Below are positions 46,266-57,965 of a stretch of DNA of 64,000 nucleotides, piece after piece. The stretch's first letter is position 1, and each line of letters begins with the position of its first letter. Both the position numbers and the translations under genes were made by a program. The DNA is from Macrobrachium rosenbergii (taxonomy: Eukaryota > Arthropoda > Malacostraca > Decapoda > Palaemonidae). The stretch is taken from assembly GCF_040412425.1 (NCBI RefSeq), contig NC_089756.1, positions 3,145,498 to 3,209,497 on the forward strand, written 5' to 3'. The notes under the pieces are model-generated. The model saw only the letters and a program-made list of their open reading frames with translations, was not told where the DNA came from and made no database searches.

Positions 46266-49200
46266 GCATATTTATTTATTGATTTACGCCAGACTTGACT
46301 CACTTGTAAATGTATATTACGTAACTTAATGTTAATAAATTAGTATTAAGGTTATTTTTGCTCCTCTTGTATATTTATTTATTGATTTATGCCAGACTTG
46401 ACTCACTTGTAAATATGTATATTAACGTAACGATATAAATTAGTATTTAAGGTTATTTTTGCTCTCTTGTATATTTATTTATTGATTTACGCCAGACTTG
46501 ACTCACTTGTAAATATGTATTAAATTAGTATTTTTTTTTGCTCCTCTTGTATATTTATTTATTGATTTACGCCAGACTTGACTCACTTGTAAATATGTAT
46601 ATTACGTAACGTAATGTTAATAAATTAGTATTAAGGTTATTTTTGCTCCTCTTGTATATTTATTTATTGATTTACGCCAGACTTGACTCATTTTGTAAAT
46701 ATTTATTGATTTTACGCCAGACTTGACTCACTTGTAAATGTGTATATTATAACGTAATGTTAATAAATTAGTATTAAGGTTATTTTTGCTCCTCTTGTAT
46801 ATTTATTTATTGATTTACGCCAGACTTGACTCACTTGTAAATGTTAATAAATTAGTATTAAATTAGTATTAAGGTTATTTTTGCTCCTCTTGTATATTTA
46901 TTTATTGATTTATGCCAGACTTGACTCACTTGTAAATATGTATATTACGTAACGTAATGTTAATAAATTAGTATTAAGGTTATTTTTGCTCCTCTTGTAT
47001 ATTTATTTATTGATTTACACCAGACTTGACTCACTTGTAAATATGTATATTACGTAACGTAATGTTAATAAATTAGTATTAAGGTTATTTTTGCTCCTCT
47101 TGTATATTTATTTATTGATTTACGCACTTGACTTGAAATCACTTGTTAAAAATTAGTATTAAGGTTATTTTTGCTCCTCTTGTATATTTATTTATTGATT
47201 TACGCCAGACTTGACTCAATGTAAATAATAAATTAGTTAATAAATTAGTATTAAGGTTATTTTTGCTCCTCTTGTATATTTATTTATTGATTTACGCCAG
47301 ACTTGACTCACTTGTAAATATGTATATTACGTAACGTAATGTTAATAAATTAAATTTTTTGTTCCTCTTGTATTGATTTACGCCAGACTACTCAGTAAAT
47401 ATGTATATTACGTAACGTAATGTTAATAAATTAGTTATTTTTTTTCCTCTTTGTATATTTATTTATTGATTTACGCCAGACTTGACTCACTTGTAAATAT
47501 GTATATTACGTAACGTAATGTTAATAAATTAGTATTATTAAGTTCCTCTTGTATATTTATTTATTGTTATTTTTGCTCCTCTTGTATATTTATTTATTGA
47601 TTTACGCCAGACTTGACTCACTTGTAAATATGTATATTACATAACGTAATGTTAATAAATTAGTATTAAAGTTATTTTTGTTCCTCTTGTATATTTATTT
47701 ATTGATTTACGCCAGACTTGACTCACTTGTAAATGTGTATGTTAAATTAGTAACGTAATGTTAATAAATTAGTATTAAGGTTATTTTTGTTCCTCTTGTA
47801 TATTTATTTATTGATTAACGCCAGACTTGACTCACTTGTAAATGTGTATATTACGTAACATAATGTTAATAAATTAGTATTAAGGTTATTTTTGCTCCTC
47901 TTGTATATTTATTTATTGATTTACGCCAGACTTGACTCACTTGTAAATATGTATATTACGTAACGAAATGTTAATAAATTAGTATTAAGGTTATTTTTGC
48001 TCCTCCTGTATATTTATTTATTGATTTATTGATTTAACGTTAATAAATTAGACTTGATTTCACTTGTAAATTTGTATTTACGCCAGACTTGAACGTAAAT
48101 GTTATATAAATTAGTTAATAAATTAGTAAGGTTATTTTTGTTCCTCTTGTATATTTATTTATTGATTTACGCCAGACTTGACTCACTTGTAAATATGTAT
48201 ATTACGTAACGTAATGTTAATAAATTAGTATTAAGGTTATTTTTGCTCCTCTTGTATATTTATTTATTGATTTACGCCAGACTTGACTCACTTGTAAATA
48301 TGTATATTACGTAACGTAATGTTAATAAATTAGTATTAAGGTTATTTTTGTTCCTCTTGTATATTTATTTATTGATTTACGCCAGACTTGACTCACTTGT
48401 AAATGTGTATATTACGTAACGTAATGTTAATAAATTAGTATTAAGGTTATTTTTGCTCCTCTTGTATATTTATTTATTGATTTACGCCAGACTTGACTCA
48501 CTTGTAAATGTGTATATTACGTAACGTAATGTTAATAAATTAGTATTAAGGTTATTTTTGTTCCTCTTGTATATTTATTTATTGATTTACGCCAGACTTG
48601 ACTCACTTGTAAATGTGTATATTACGTAACGTAATGTTAATAAATTAGTATTAAGGTTATTTTTGCTCCTCTTGTATATTTATTTATTGATTTACGCCAG
48701 ACTTGACTCACTTGTAAATGTGTATATTACGTAACGTAATGTTAATAAATTAGTATTAAGGTTATTTTTGTTCCTCTTGTATATTTATTTATTGATTTAC
48801 GCCAGACTTGACTCACTTGTAAATGTGTATATTACGTAACGTAATGTTAATAAATTAGTATTAAGGTTATTTTGTTCCTCTTGTATATTTATTTATTGAT
48901 TTACGCCAGACTTGACTCACTTGTAAATGTGTATATTACGTAACGTAATGTTAATAAATTAGTATTAAGGTTATTTTTGCTCCTCTTGTATATTTATTTA
49001 TTGATTTATGCCAGACTTGACTCACTTGTAAATGTGTATATTACGTAACGTAATGTTAATAAATTAGTATTAAGGTTATTTTTGTTCCTCTTGTATATTT
49101 ATTATTGATTTACGCCAGACTTGACTCACTTGTAAATGTGTATATTACGTAACGTAATGTTAATAAATTAGTATTAAGGTTATTTTTGTTCCTCTTGTAT

Positions 49201-52200
49201 ATTTATTTATTGATTTACGCCAGACTTGACTCACTTGTAAATGTGTATAACGTAACGTAATGTTAATAAATTAGTATTAAGGTTATTTTTGTTCCTCTTG
49301 TATATTTATTTATTGATTTACGCCATTACTTGACTTTTTGTTCACTTGTAAATGTATTTATTGATTTACGTAGACTTGACTCACTTGTAAATGTGTTAAT
49401 AAATTAGTATTAATGTTATTTTTGTTCCTCTTGTATATTTATTTATTGATTTACGCCAGACTTGACTCACTTGTAAATGTGTATATTACGTAATGTAATG
49501 TTAATAAATTAGTATTAAGGTTATTTTTGTTCCTCTTGTATATTTATTTATTGATTTACGCCAGACTTGACTCACTTGTAAATGTGTATATTACGTAACG
49601 AATGTTAATAAATTAGTATTAATGTTATTTTTGTTCCTCTTGTATATTTATTTATTGATTTATGCCAGACTTGACTCACTTGTAAATGTGTATATTACGT
49701 AACGTAATGTTAATAAATTAGTATTAAGGTTATTTTTGTTCCTCTTGTATATTTATTTATTGATTTACGCCAGACTTGACTCACTTGTAAATGTTTATAT
49801 TACGTAACGTAATGTTAATAAATTAGTATTAAGGTTATTTTTGTTCCTCTTGTATATTTATTTATTGATTTACGCCAGACTTGACTCACTTGTAAATGTG
49901 TATATTACGTAATGTAATGTTAATAAATTAGTATTAAGGTTATTTTGTTCCTCTTGTATATTTATTTATTGATTTACGCCAGACTTGACTCACTTGTAAA
50001 TGTGTATATTACGTAAAACGAATGTTAATAAATTAGTATTAAGGTTATTTTTGTTCCTCTTGTATATTTATTTATTGATTTACGCCAGACTTGACTCACT
50101 TGTAAATGTGTATATTACGTAACGAATGTTAATAAATTAGTATTAAGGCTATTTTTGCTCCTCTTGTATATTTATTTATTGATTTACGCCAGACTTGACT
50201 CACTTGTAAATGTGTATATTACGTAACGTAATGTTAATAAATTAGTATTAAGGTTATTTTTGTTCCTCTTGTATATTTATTTATTGATTTACGCCAGACT
50301 TGACTCACTTGTAAATGTGTATATTACGTAACGTAATGTTAATAAATTAGTATTAAGGGTATTTTTGTTCCTCTTGTATATTTATTTATTGATTTACGCC
50401 AGACTTGACTCACTTGTAAATGTGTATATTACGTAACGTAATGTTAATAAATTAGTATTAAGGTTATTTTTGTTCCTCTTGCATATTTATTTATTGATTT
50501 ACGCCAGACTTGACTCACTTGTAAATGTGTATATTACGTAACGTAATGTTAATAAATTAGTATTAAGGTTATTTTTGTTCCTCTTGTATATTTATTTATT
50601 GATTTACGCCAGACTTGACTCACTTGTAAATGTGTATATTACGTAACGTAATGTTAATAAATTAGTATTAAGGTTATTTTTGCTCCTCTTGTATATTTAT
50701 TTATTGATTTACGCCAGACTTGACTCACTTGTAAATGTGTATATTACGTAACGTAATGTTAATAAATTAGTATTAAGGTTATTTTTGTTCCTCTTGTATA
50801 TTTATTTATTGATTTACGCCAGACTTGACTCACTTGTAAATGTGTATATTACGTAACGTAATGTTAATAAATTAGTATTAAGGTTATTTTTGTTCCTCTT
50901 GTATATTTATTTATTGATTTACGCCAGACTTGACTCACTTGTAAATGTGTATATTACGTAACGTAATGTTAATAAATTAGTATTAAGGTTATTTTTGTTC
51001 CTCTTGTATATTTATTTATTGATTTACGCCAGACTTGACTCACTTGTAAATGTGTATATTACATAACGTAATGTTAATAAATTAGTATTAAGGTTATTTT
51101 TGTTCCTCTTGTATATTTATTTATTGATTTACGCCAGACTTGACTCACTTGTAAATGTGTATATTACGTAACGTAATGTTAATAAATTAGTATTAAGGTT
51201 ATTTTTGTTCCTCTTGTATATTTATTTATTGATTTACGCCAGACTTGACTCACTTGTAAATGTGTATATTACGTAACGTAATGTTAATAAATTAGTATTA
51301 AGGTTATTTTTGTTCCTCTTGTATATTTATTTATTGATTTACGCCAGACTTGACTCACTTGTAAATGTGTATATTACGTAACGTAATGTTAATGAAATTA
51401 GTATTAAGGTTATTTTTGTTCCTCTTGTATATTTATTTATTGATTTACGCCAGACTTGACTCACTTGTAAATGTGTATATTACGTAACGTAATGTTAATA
51501 AATTAGTATTAAGGTTATTTTTTGTTCCTCTTGTATATTTATTTATTGATTTACGCCAGACTTGACTCACTTGTAAATGTGTATATTACGTAACGTAATG
51601 TTAATAAATTAGTATTAAGGTTATTTTTGTTCCTCTTGTATATTTATTTATTGATTTACGCCAGACTTGACTCACTTGTAAATGTGTATATTACGTAACG
51701 TAATGTTAATAAATTAGTATTAAGGTTATTTTTGTTCCTCTTGTATATTTATTTATTGATTTACGCCAGACTTGACTCACTTGTAAATGTGTATATTACG
51801 TAACGTAATGTTAATAAATTAGTATTAAGGTTATTTTTGTTCTTGTATATTTATTTATTGATTTACGCCAGACTTGACTCACTTGTAAATGTGTATATTA
51901 CGTAACGTAATGTTAATAATAAATTAGTATTAAGGTTATTTTGTTCCTCTTGTATATTTATTTATTGATTTACGCCAGACTAGACTCACTTGTAAATGTG
52001 TATATTACGTAACGTAATGTTAATAAATTAGTATTAAGGTTATTTTTGTTCCTCTTGTATATTTATTTATTGATTTACGCCAGACTTGACTCACTTGTAA
52101 ATGTGTATATTACGTAACGTAATGTTAATAAATTAGTATTAAGGTTATTTTTGTTCCTCTTGTATATTTATTTATTGATTTACGCCAGACTTGACTCACT

Positions 52201-52374
52201 TGTAAATGTGTATATTACGTAACGTAATGTTAATAAATTAGTATTAAGGTTATTTTTGTTCCTCTTGTATATTTATTTATTGATTTACGCCAGACTTGAC
52301 TCACTTGTAAATGTGTATATTACGTAACGTAATGTTAATAAATTAGTATTAAGGGTATTTTTGCTCGTCTTGTT
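46266..52374. repeat. 105-bp satellite array (~58 units)
   Basis: Consensus (plus strand) runs ttgtatatttatttattgat, ttacgccagacttgactcac, ttgtaaatgtgtatattacg, taacgtaatgttaataaatt, agtattaaggttatttttgt, tcctc. Spacing measured at 51001 and 51106 is 105 bp. Units from ~50160 to ~52340 are almost identical; those from 46266 to ~48130 are truncated, rearranged and mostly carry tatgtat instead of tgtgtat. From ~48140 to ~48770 units alternate gttcctc and gctcctc, a 210-bp higher-order period. All frames have stops. Flanked by pol on one side and env on the other, on the minus strand. Confidence 0.95.
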
Positions 52375-52489
52375 GTTCCCCTTTCCCCGTCGTTGTCTCG
52401 GCTTCTGCCAGTCTTTCCAGTCCATCTCTCTGTAATTGATGATAGAACTTGTTGAACCAAAAGTGGTTCATAACACAGATTATCTTTTG

Positions 52490-52614
52490 TTTACAACATT
52501 ATCTGTACCATTTTCATGCCTTAGGTTATCTACAACTTCAGAGGACCATGGATCTGTTTTTACTATTTTTGATTCCAGTGAACTTTTTCTTTTAGAGCAC
52601 TTTCATTGATTGCT
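52490..52614 (-). pseudogene. Pol C-terminal tail
   Basis: After the apparent integrase stop, a shifted frame (KSSLESKIVKTDPWSSEV... to a TAA at ~52489) extends charged Pol tail sequence. The satellite begins about 115 bases further on. Confidence 0.4.
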
Positions 52615-53031
52615 CTATTTATTTAATTTTAACACTTCTACAACTCTATATGCTCCAGTGAACTTGGAAGATACCTTTACATTTGGCCCTTCTAGAACAT
52701 GATTTTGTACATAAATCTGAGTACCTACTTCAATGTCTGGTTTAATGGTACCTTTATTATAATATTCTGCATGAGTGTTATGATCTTTTAATTTTTCCTT
52801 TTTTTTCATGATTGTCTCGTAAGTACGTCTGGTCTTCCATGCAACATAGTCATCATAGTTATAAGTATGTCTGGGTGGTGTTGCATCGTCTAATAATGTG
52901 TTAAACATTCTTTTCTGATAACTATATAGCAAATAATGTGAGGATTCTCCTATTGTCTCACTTACAGTATTATTTAATGTGAACTGTACGTCTTCTATTG
53001 CTAAGTCCCAATCTTCTGTCCGTGGGATCAC
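52615..53031 (-). pseudogene. Integrase C-terminal region with GPY/F module
   Basis: 138 codons. WDLAIEDVQFTLNNTVSETI is the helical block after the catalytic Glu, and near the end VGTQIYVQNHVLEG followed by KVSSKFTGAYRVVEVL is the GPY/F-type SH3 module of Gypsy integrases. The catalytic segment between this and the next ORF (53031-53211) is shifted and partly unreadable. Confidence 0.75.
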
Positions 53032-53210
53032 TAAAGTTTTCAGGATGTCCTTCGTTCTACTGCTCCATTAGAACTTGGTTTATAAGGTGTTATTTGACAC
53101 TTATTTATTTCATAAAATCACATATTTTCTTTAAAAGATCACTAGTAAACTCAGCAGCACTGTATGAAAGAAGAACTTGAGGGCATGAATGTCATATGAT
53201 AATTCTAGAT

Positions 53211-53648
53211 TTAAGAGCTTCTGCTAATGGAGCTGCATCTGTTTCTTACTGGTACGATTTCTACATATCTACTTAAATAGTCTAAGAAGACTAATTTTTG
53301 TCTATTTCCCCTAACATTGGTTGGAAATAGACCTAAAAAGTCCATAGTGACTACTTGAAATGGATTTAATTCCGATGGATATTTTTCAAGTGGAACTTTA
53401 AGATTTACGTTACCCTTATGTTGATTACAAACTATATAGTTTTGTACAAAGTTTTTGGCATCATCACTACAATGTGGCCAAAAATAATTACTGGTTATGA
53501 TTCTGCTTGTCTTTTTAATTCCGGGATATCCTGGTAACTTATATGAGCGTGTTAGTTCTAAAACTTCTCTGATTAGTGTTTTTGGGATGTATAGACGAGA
53601 ACAACCATTCTTCTCTGTTGGCTTTTTATACAACAATCCATTTATCAA
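53211..53648 (-). pseudogene. Integrase zinc finger and core start
   Basis: 145 codons. Order LTRSYKLPGYPGIKKT...FWP...YIVCNQHKG corresponds to the HHCC finger, but one or both His read Tyr and the first Cys of the pair reads Tyr. VVTMDFLGLFP carries the first catalytic Asp and LVFLDYLSRYVEIVPV the adjoining strand. The domain then shifts frame. Confidence 0.75.
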
Positions 53649-54086
53649 TTGAAAATCAGGTTTTAAAGATTCCTGTCATTAAATGTCCTACTATGTCTGA
53701 TTTCTGCATTTTTCTTGTGTTTTCACTCTTTCCAGATCAAAATCTACTACTTGACAACTAAAACAAAAGGTATTAGTGGTAATGCATTTTCCCGTTTCTT
53801 CCTGAGATTTGGATAATGCATCTGCCTAGGTGTTAAATCTCCCTGGAATATACCTGAATTCTGGGGCAAATTCTAATACACTAATGAAGCATCTATTGAA
53901 CCTCATGTTGTTGGTAAAGGCTCTCTTTTTAAATAAGTCACAAATGGGTTTTTGATCATTAACCTTATGACCTAAAAGTATGTCTAAATTTCTTTAAACC
54001 CCAATATAAAGCTAAACACACTCTTTCTGTGGTACTATAGTTTCTTTTTGCTGGATTTAAAACTCTACTAGCATAATATACTGCCC
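53649..54086 (-). pseudogene. RNase H remnant
   Basis: No long frame, but minus-strand fragments match the RNase H part expected between RT and integrase (for example the Tyr/Arg/Val-Leu block near 54060 and the DALSK-type motif near 53818). Several stops and shifts. Confidence 0.5.
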
Positions 54087-54917
54087 TCATTCTAGTTTTG
54101 GCCTTTGTAACAATACAGCCCCTATTCCTGTACTTGAGGCATCACAAGCTAAATAAAAATCGTTGGAAAAATCCGGGTAGACTAAAACAGGGTTTCTGAT
54201 CATTTTGCTCTTTAGTGTTTGAAAGGCTGTTTCTTGTTCATCCTTCCTTTCATAATTTCTATCCTTTTTGGTAAATTCTGTCAAAGGTTTGGCTATAGTG
54301 GCAAAACCCTTTATAAAAGTTCTATAATAACCTAGGGCCCTTCTTAATGCTTTCAAATTAGTGGGAGCTGGGTAATCAGTTATTGCCTTTATTTTACCTG
54401 ACTGCATGCGCAGTCCATCTTCACTAATTACATGACCCAAGTATTCTAAGGATTTCATCAGAAATTGATGTTCTTTACGTGTGCTGAAAGCTGTGAATGG
54501 TTTCGATTCTTCCTCTAGAGGTATTTGCAAGTATCCGCTAAGCAAATCTAAGGATGAAAATATTTTGGCCCCTCCTAATTGAGCTAACATATTCTGGATT
54601 ACCGGCATCGGCATTCTATCTGGAACTGTGTTGGAATTTAACTTCCTGTAATCTGTTACAAGTCTCCAACTACCATCTCTCTTTGGAACAAGTAATAATG
54701 GGGAATTATATGGAGATTTAGAAGGAACCACTACTCCATCTTCTTTCATTTCCTTTATCAACTTGTCAACTATAGGTCTCGGGCTTATTGGTAATCTGTA
54801 ATTAGGAGTAAAAAATGGCCTGGCTCCATCATCTAACAAAATTCTATGTTGTAGAACTTTTGTTCTTCCAAGTTTATCTCCTTCTATAGCTATTACATTT
54901 CTGTATTTCTCTAACAC
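54087..54917 (-). pseudogene. Reverse transcriptase with catalytic block deleted
   Basis: 276 codons. Fingers motifs YNSPLLLVPKRDGSWRLVTD and YRKLN are present, then IFSSLDLLSGYLQIPLEE (first catalytic Asp), then FSTRKEH is followed immediately by QFLMKSLEYLGHVISEDG, which normally lies ~75 residues later. The intervening palm segment with FGL and YxDD is missing in frame. The thumb and the start of RNase H (FYLACDASSTGIGAVLLQ) follow. The frame is otherwise open, so a long protein without polymerase activity could be made. Confidence 0.85.
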
Positions 54918-55035
54918 CTGAATTAACTTGTGTCTATTTTCTGGAAAATCTGTTTTGTTTACTTCTGAATTTATTTGAGAGTTTTGGCCAGTTATAGAGA
55001 AAAATGCTTTTTCTTCTATTGTTAGTAAAGGATTG

Positions 55036-55881
55036 TTAATAGGGACTCCTACGCAAAAGACAATGCCAGCGTATAGTGTTTAGTCTGTTATCTGAATAGT
55101 TTTGGACATAAACTTCGCAACTATTACTGTTCATGTGGACACGTGAATTATCCATTCTGACAAAATCTGGCAATTCTTTATTCAATAATAGAATATAATC
55201 ATCCTTTACATCCTCTTTTGATCTCAAATATATTTTTGTTAAACATTTTGGATACAGTGTTACCGCTCTGTTGAGTGCAAATTGTACTTTATTATCATCA
55301 GCTGTGCTAACACAATATATTTCTTCTTCTTTTGTGTTTGAAAAATAGCAAAGTTCTGCATCTCCAGTGGTTTCTTCTGTTACTTCTATTATACTATTTA
55401 TATCTGATTTATCTAGTATATCTAAGAGCAATACTTCATTTAATATTTTCCCTTCACTTTCACAACTTATCAATACATTGCTGCAATCATAAGTATAGGC
55501 GCCTTGATTTTCGTTAGATTCAGTGTTTTGGTGATCACCATTATTCATATCTGAGTAATTATTGATATTGGAGTATATATCATCTATAGGTGTATTGTTG
55601 AGATGTGTACGTCTCAACAATTCTGTATTCTGTGATTGTGGGAATTCCTCTTTTCTATTTGTTTCCACTTTATCTTGTTTGTTCTGGTTACTTAACTGCC
55701 TTTCCTGTATGTTCATCATGCTTGTCGAAACCGTCTCAGACAAATTTATCAGATTTGGGTGAAACTTTTCTTCGTCAAACGTAAAACATACGCTCTTCTG
55801 GTTACCCTGTTCCAGGCTAATCTTTCCTTCACTACAATCTAACATCATTCCACATCTCTTCATTAACTTAAATGAGAACAA
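55036..55881 (-). pseudogene. Protease-RT linker of envelope-bearing Gypsy
   Basis: 281 codons, Asn/Glu/Ser-rich and acidic, no catalytic motif. Overlaps the end of the protease ORF in another frame. The end (VRMDNSRVHMNSNS...) lies just before RT. In live errantiviruses this stretch belongs to Pol; its role is unknown to me. Confidence 0.5.
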
Positions 55882-56299
55882 TACTTGTGTGGGAAAAAAA
55901 TCTGTCTTCTAAAACTAGAAAACTTTCAATAAGTTTATGTGACAAGATCTTTATTTCTAAGTTCACATTCCCTAGACTTTTAATTTGTTTCCCTACTACT
56001 CCTTTTATTATTCTACTTTGACTCTGAATCTGAGTTTCTACAAATCCTAAATATCTAGTTAAAGTTATTTTATCCATTATATTTACAGTACTACCTGAAT
56101 CAATGAGTACTGTACAGGTCTTTCTATTTATTTGAATTTTTACTATAGGCAGATCCCTTCTATTTATTCCTTCCTCTTTCATGGAAAATATTACTTCTTT
56201 GCTATGTAAATAGGAATATGCGGATGAACCTTCTTTTTCCATTGTAACCGGTTCCCCTTTTTCTCTTTCATCTCCTTGTCTGGAATTATCATTGTACAT
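55868..56299 (-). pseudogene. Retropepsin of envelope-bearing Gypsy
   Basis: 143 codons. PIVKIQINRKTCTVLIDSGS (D at ~residue 66) is the aspartic-protease active site written DSG, normal for errantivirus relatives. The following GNVNLEIKILSH and ESFLVL blocks fit a retropepsin fold. It shifts into the linker frame at ~55870. Upstream it follows Gag with a small gap. Confidence 0.75.
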
Positions 56300-56346
56300 A
56301 TTATTTCTTTTATATGACCCATTGGTACTTCTGCCTTTCCTTTTAT

Positions 56347-56622
56347 TTAGTGTTTCTGTTCCCCTACAAATTCCTTAGAAATATCTATTTCTTTCTTCTG
56401 TATTTCTTGTCTCATTGCTATTAAAGCTGTAAGGCTATCACTTTTAGGGTCAATATTAACTTTCTTGAACGTTTTCTTTTCTTTTTCTCCAAGTGCATTG
56501 TACATTGTTCCAAATGACAAGTAATTTAACACAAATCTCAAACTGACTAAATCAGTTTCTCCATCACTAAAAGCATCCTTATCTCCTATGGTGATGTTTG
56601 TTTTCTTTAAGTCTTTTATCAC
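56347..56622 (-). pseudogene. Gag C-terminal part
   Basis: 91 codons open from a GTG; directly continues the larger Gag frame after a one-base shift at ~56619-56622. Contains a helical region and Lys/Glu-rich end; no CCHC zinc knuckle, as in errantivirus Gag. Confidence 0.6.
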
Positions 56623-57206
56623 TTTATGTGTTGCTTCTCGATATTGGTGTGAAGATTTGCTATTGATTCCCCGTCATAATGTTGGTTAAGGAATTTATTA
56701 ATATTATATAAGACATCACTTTGACTCACTGGTTCCCAGATTGATAAACAGAGTCTTCTGAATTTAGCATTTGTAGTTATGTTGCTGAATCTAACTGAAT
56801 TCAAAGTTCTGTGTGCATCACCCCTTTCTGAACTAACCAAAAGCAAGGCTTCATTAATCTTTGCTCTTTCATCTGTTATTCTATTTGTAGAAATACGACT
56901 GTCTGCGTCCACTAACCACTGATTCACAGAGTATGATTCTAACCTATTTTTGTCAGGATTGGAATTTTCTACTCTTCCACAGAATTGTGTAGCTTGTGTA
57001 ATGATTGCTGCTTGCGCCATTGTTCTAAATTGAAATGTGTTAATAGGATTAGTGTTATTGTTATTGCTACTTGTGTTAGTACTTCCTTGAGTTAATGATA
57101 TTCGTGAACTTGGCACTGGAATTCGACTTTGTCTATCTGTTGTTTGTCGTAAATGGTAAGGTCTGTTTATAATTGCATTCCTCAATCCGTCGAATGAACC
57201 CTGCAT
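56619..57206 (-). pseudogene. Gag N-terminal and capsid part
   Basis: 195 codons from ATG 57206, the first ATG after the leader. A Ser/Thr/Asn-rich N-terminus (with an AAC/AAT run) precedes a helical capsid-like region (LESYSVNQWLVDADSRIS, later TNAKFRRLCLSIWEP). Truncated by a frameshift from its C-terminal part. Function: virion core. Confidence 0.7.
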
Positions 57207-57965
57207 TACAATGGTATTCTAAAATCGTACGAAAATCTATACCCTATACACAACAGCATTCAGTGATACATCATAAAAATCATGTCATGTTATTAAAATT
57301 TCATATCTATCAAACCTCAAAAAAAAATCAACAAGAATAAAAAAATTTTGAGAGAGAACTATAAATGTTATATACCTTTGAGAAAGATAATCATAAAAGT
57401 CTTATACCTTTTGAGAGAGATTATTTAAAAATACATTCACTGAGAGAGAGAATTTTTGAGAGAATCAATTTTCCAACTTACATATTTTCTGCTGCTGTCT
57501 TCCAGTCTTAATCTGTTATGGTTCTGTTCAACTGCTGCCTTTTTATCACTTTCACGACCAACACAAATGCGTTTTTGTGTTTGCTTGTAGACGCTCAGGA
57601 TACCGGTCGCTGCAGACACCTCGTTCGCTTGTAGACGTTCAGGGTACGGTCTGCTGTAGACGTTCACTGCCTTCGCTGTAGATGTTCAGGGTATTGATTG
57701 CTGTAGCCGTTCACTGCTTTCACTATAGACGTTCACTTGTTGGTTTAAACGTTCACTCGTTCACTCGTTGTTTTTAAAAGTTGTGGGTTTTACTGAATGC
57801 TTGCGTTGTCGTTCGCCATCGTTATGATTCACTTCACCACTTGTTATGATTTGTCGTTCTGTTTCGGCCGTTAACATTTATAGAGGGATGCTTGCTTGTT
57901 ATGAAATTCTGGTATGCGTCTTTCGCACTGTCTTTTTTTGGATCTCCTTCAGCTGGCACCATTTA
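57207..57965 (-). promoter_or_regulatory. 5' leader, primer-binding site and short tandem repeats
   Basis: Plus strand 57580-57770 repeats tgtagacgttca(c/g) about eight times, an imperfect minisatellite in the leader. A candidate primer-binding site, TGGTGCCAGCTGAAGGAGA on the minus strand (57943-57961), lies four bases inside the 5' LTR. Short frames (57437-57667) are leader sequence. Confidence 0.5.

Noticed and set aside
46266..52374. CRISPR array
   Set aside because: Period is 105 bp with no variable spacers; the whole unit is repeated, and the genome is eukaryotic.
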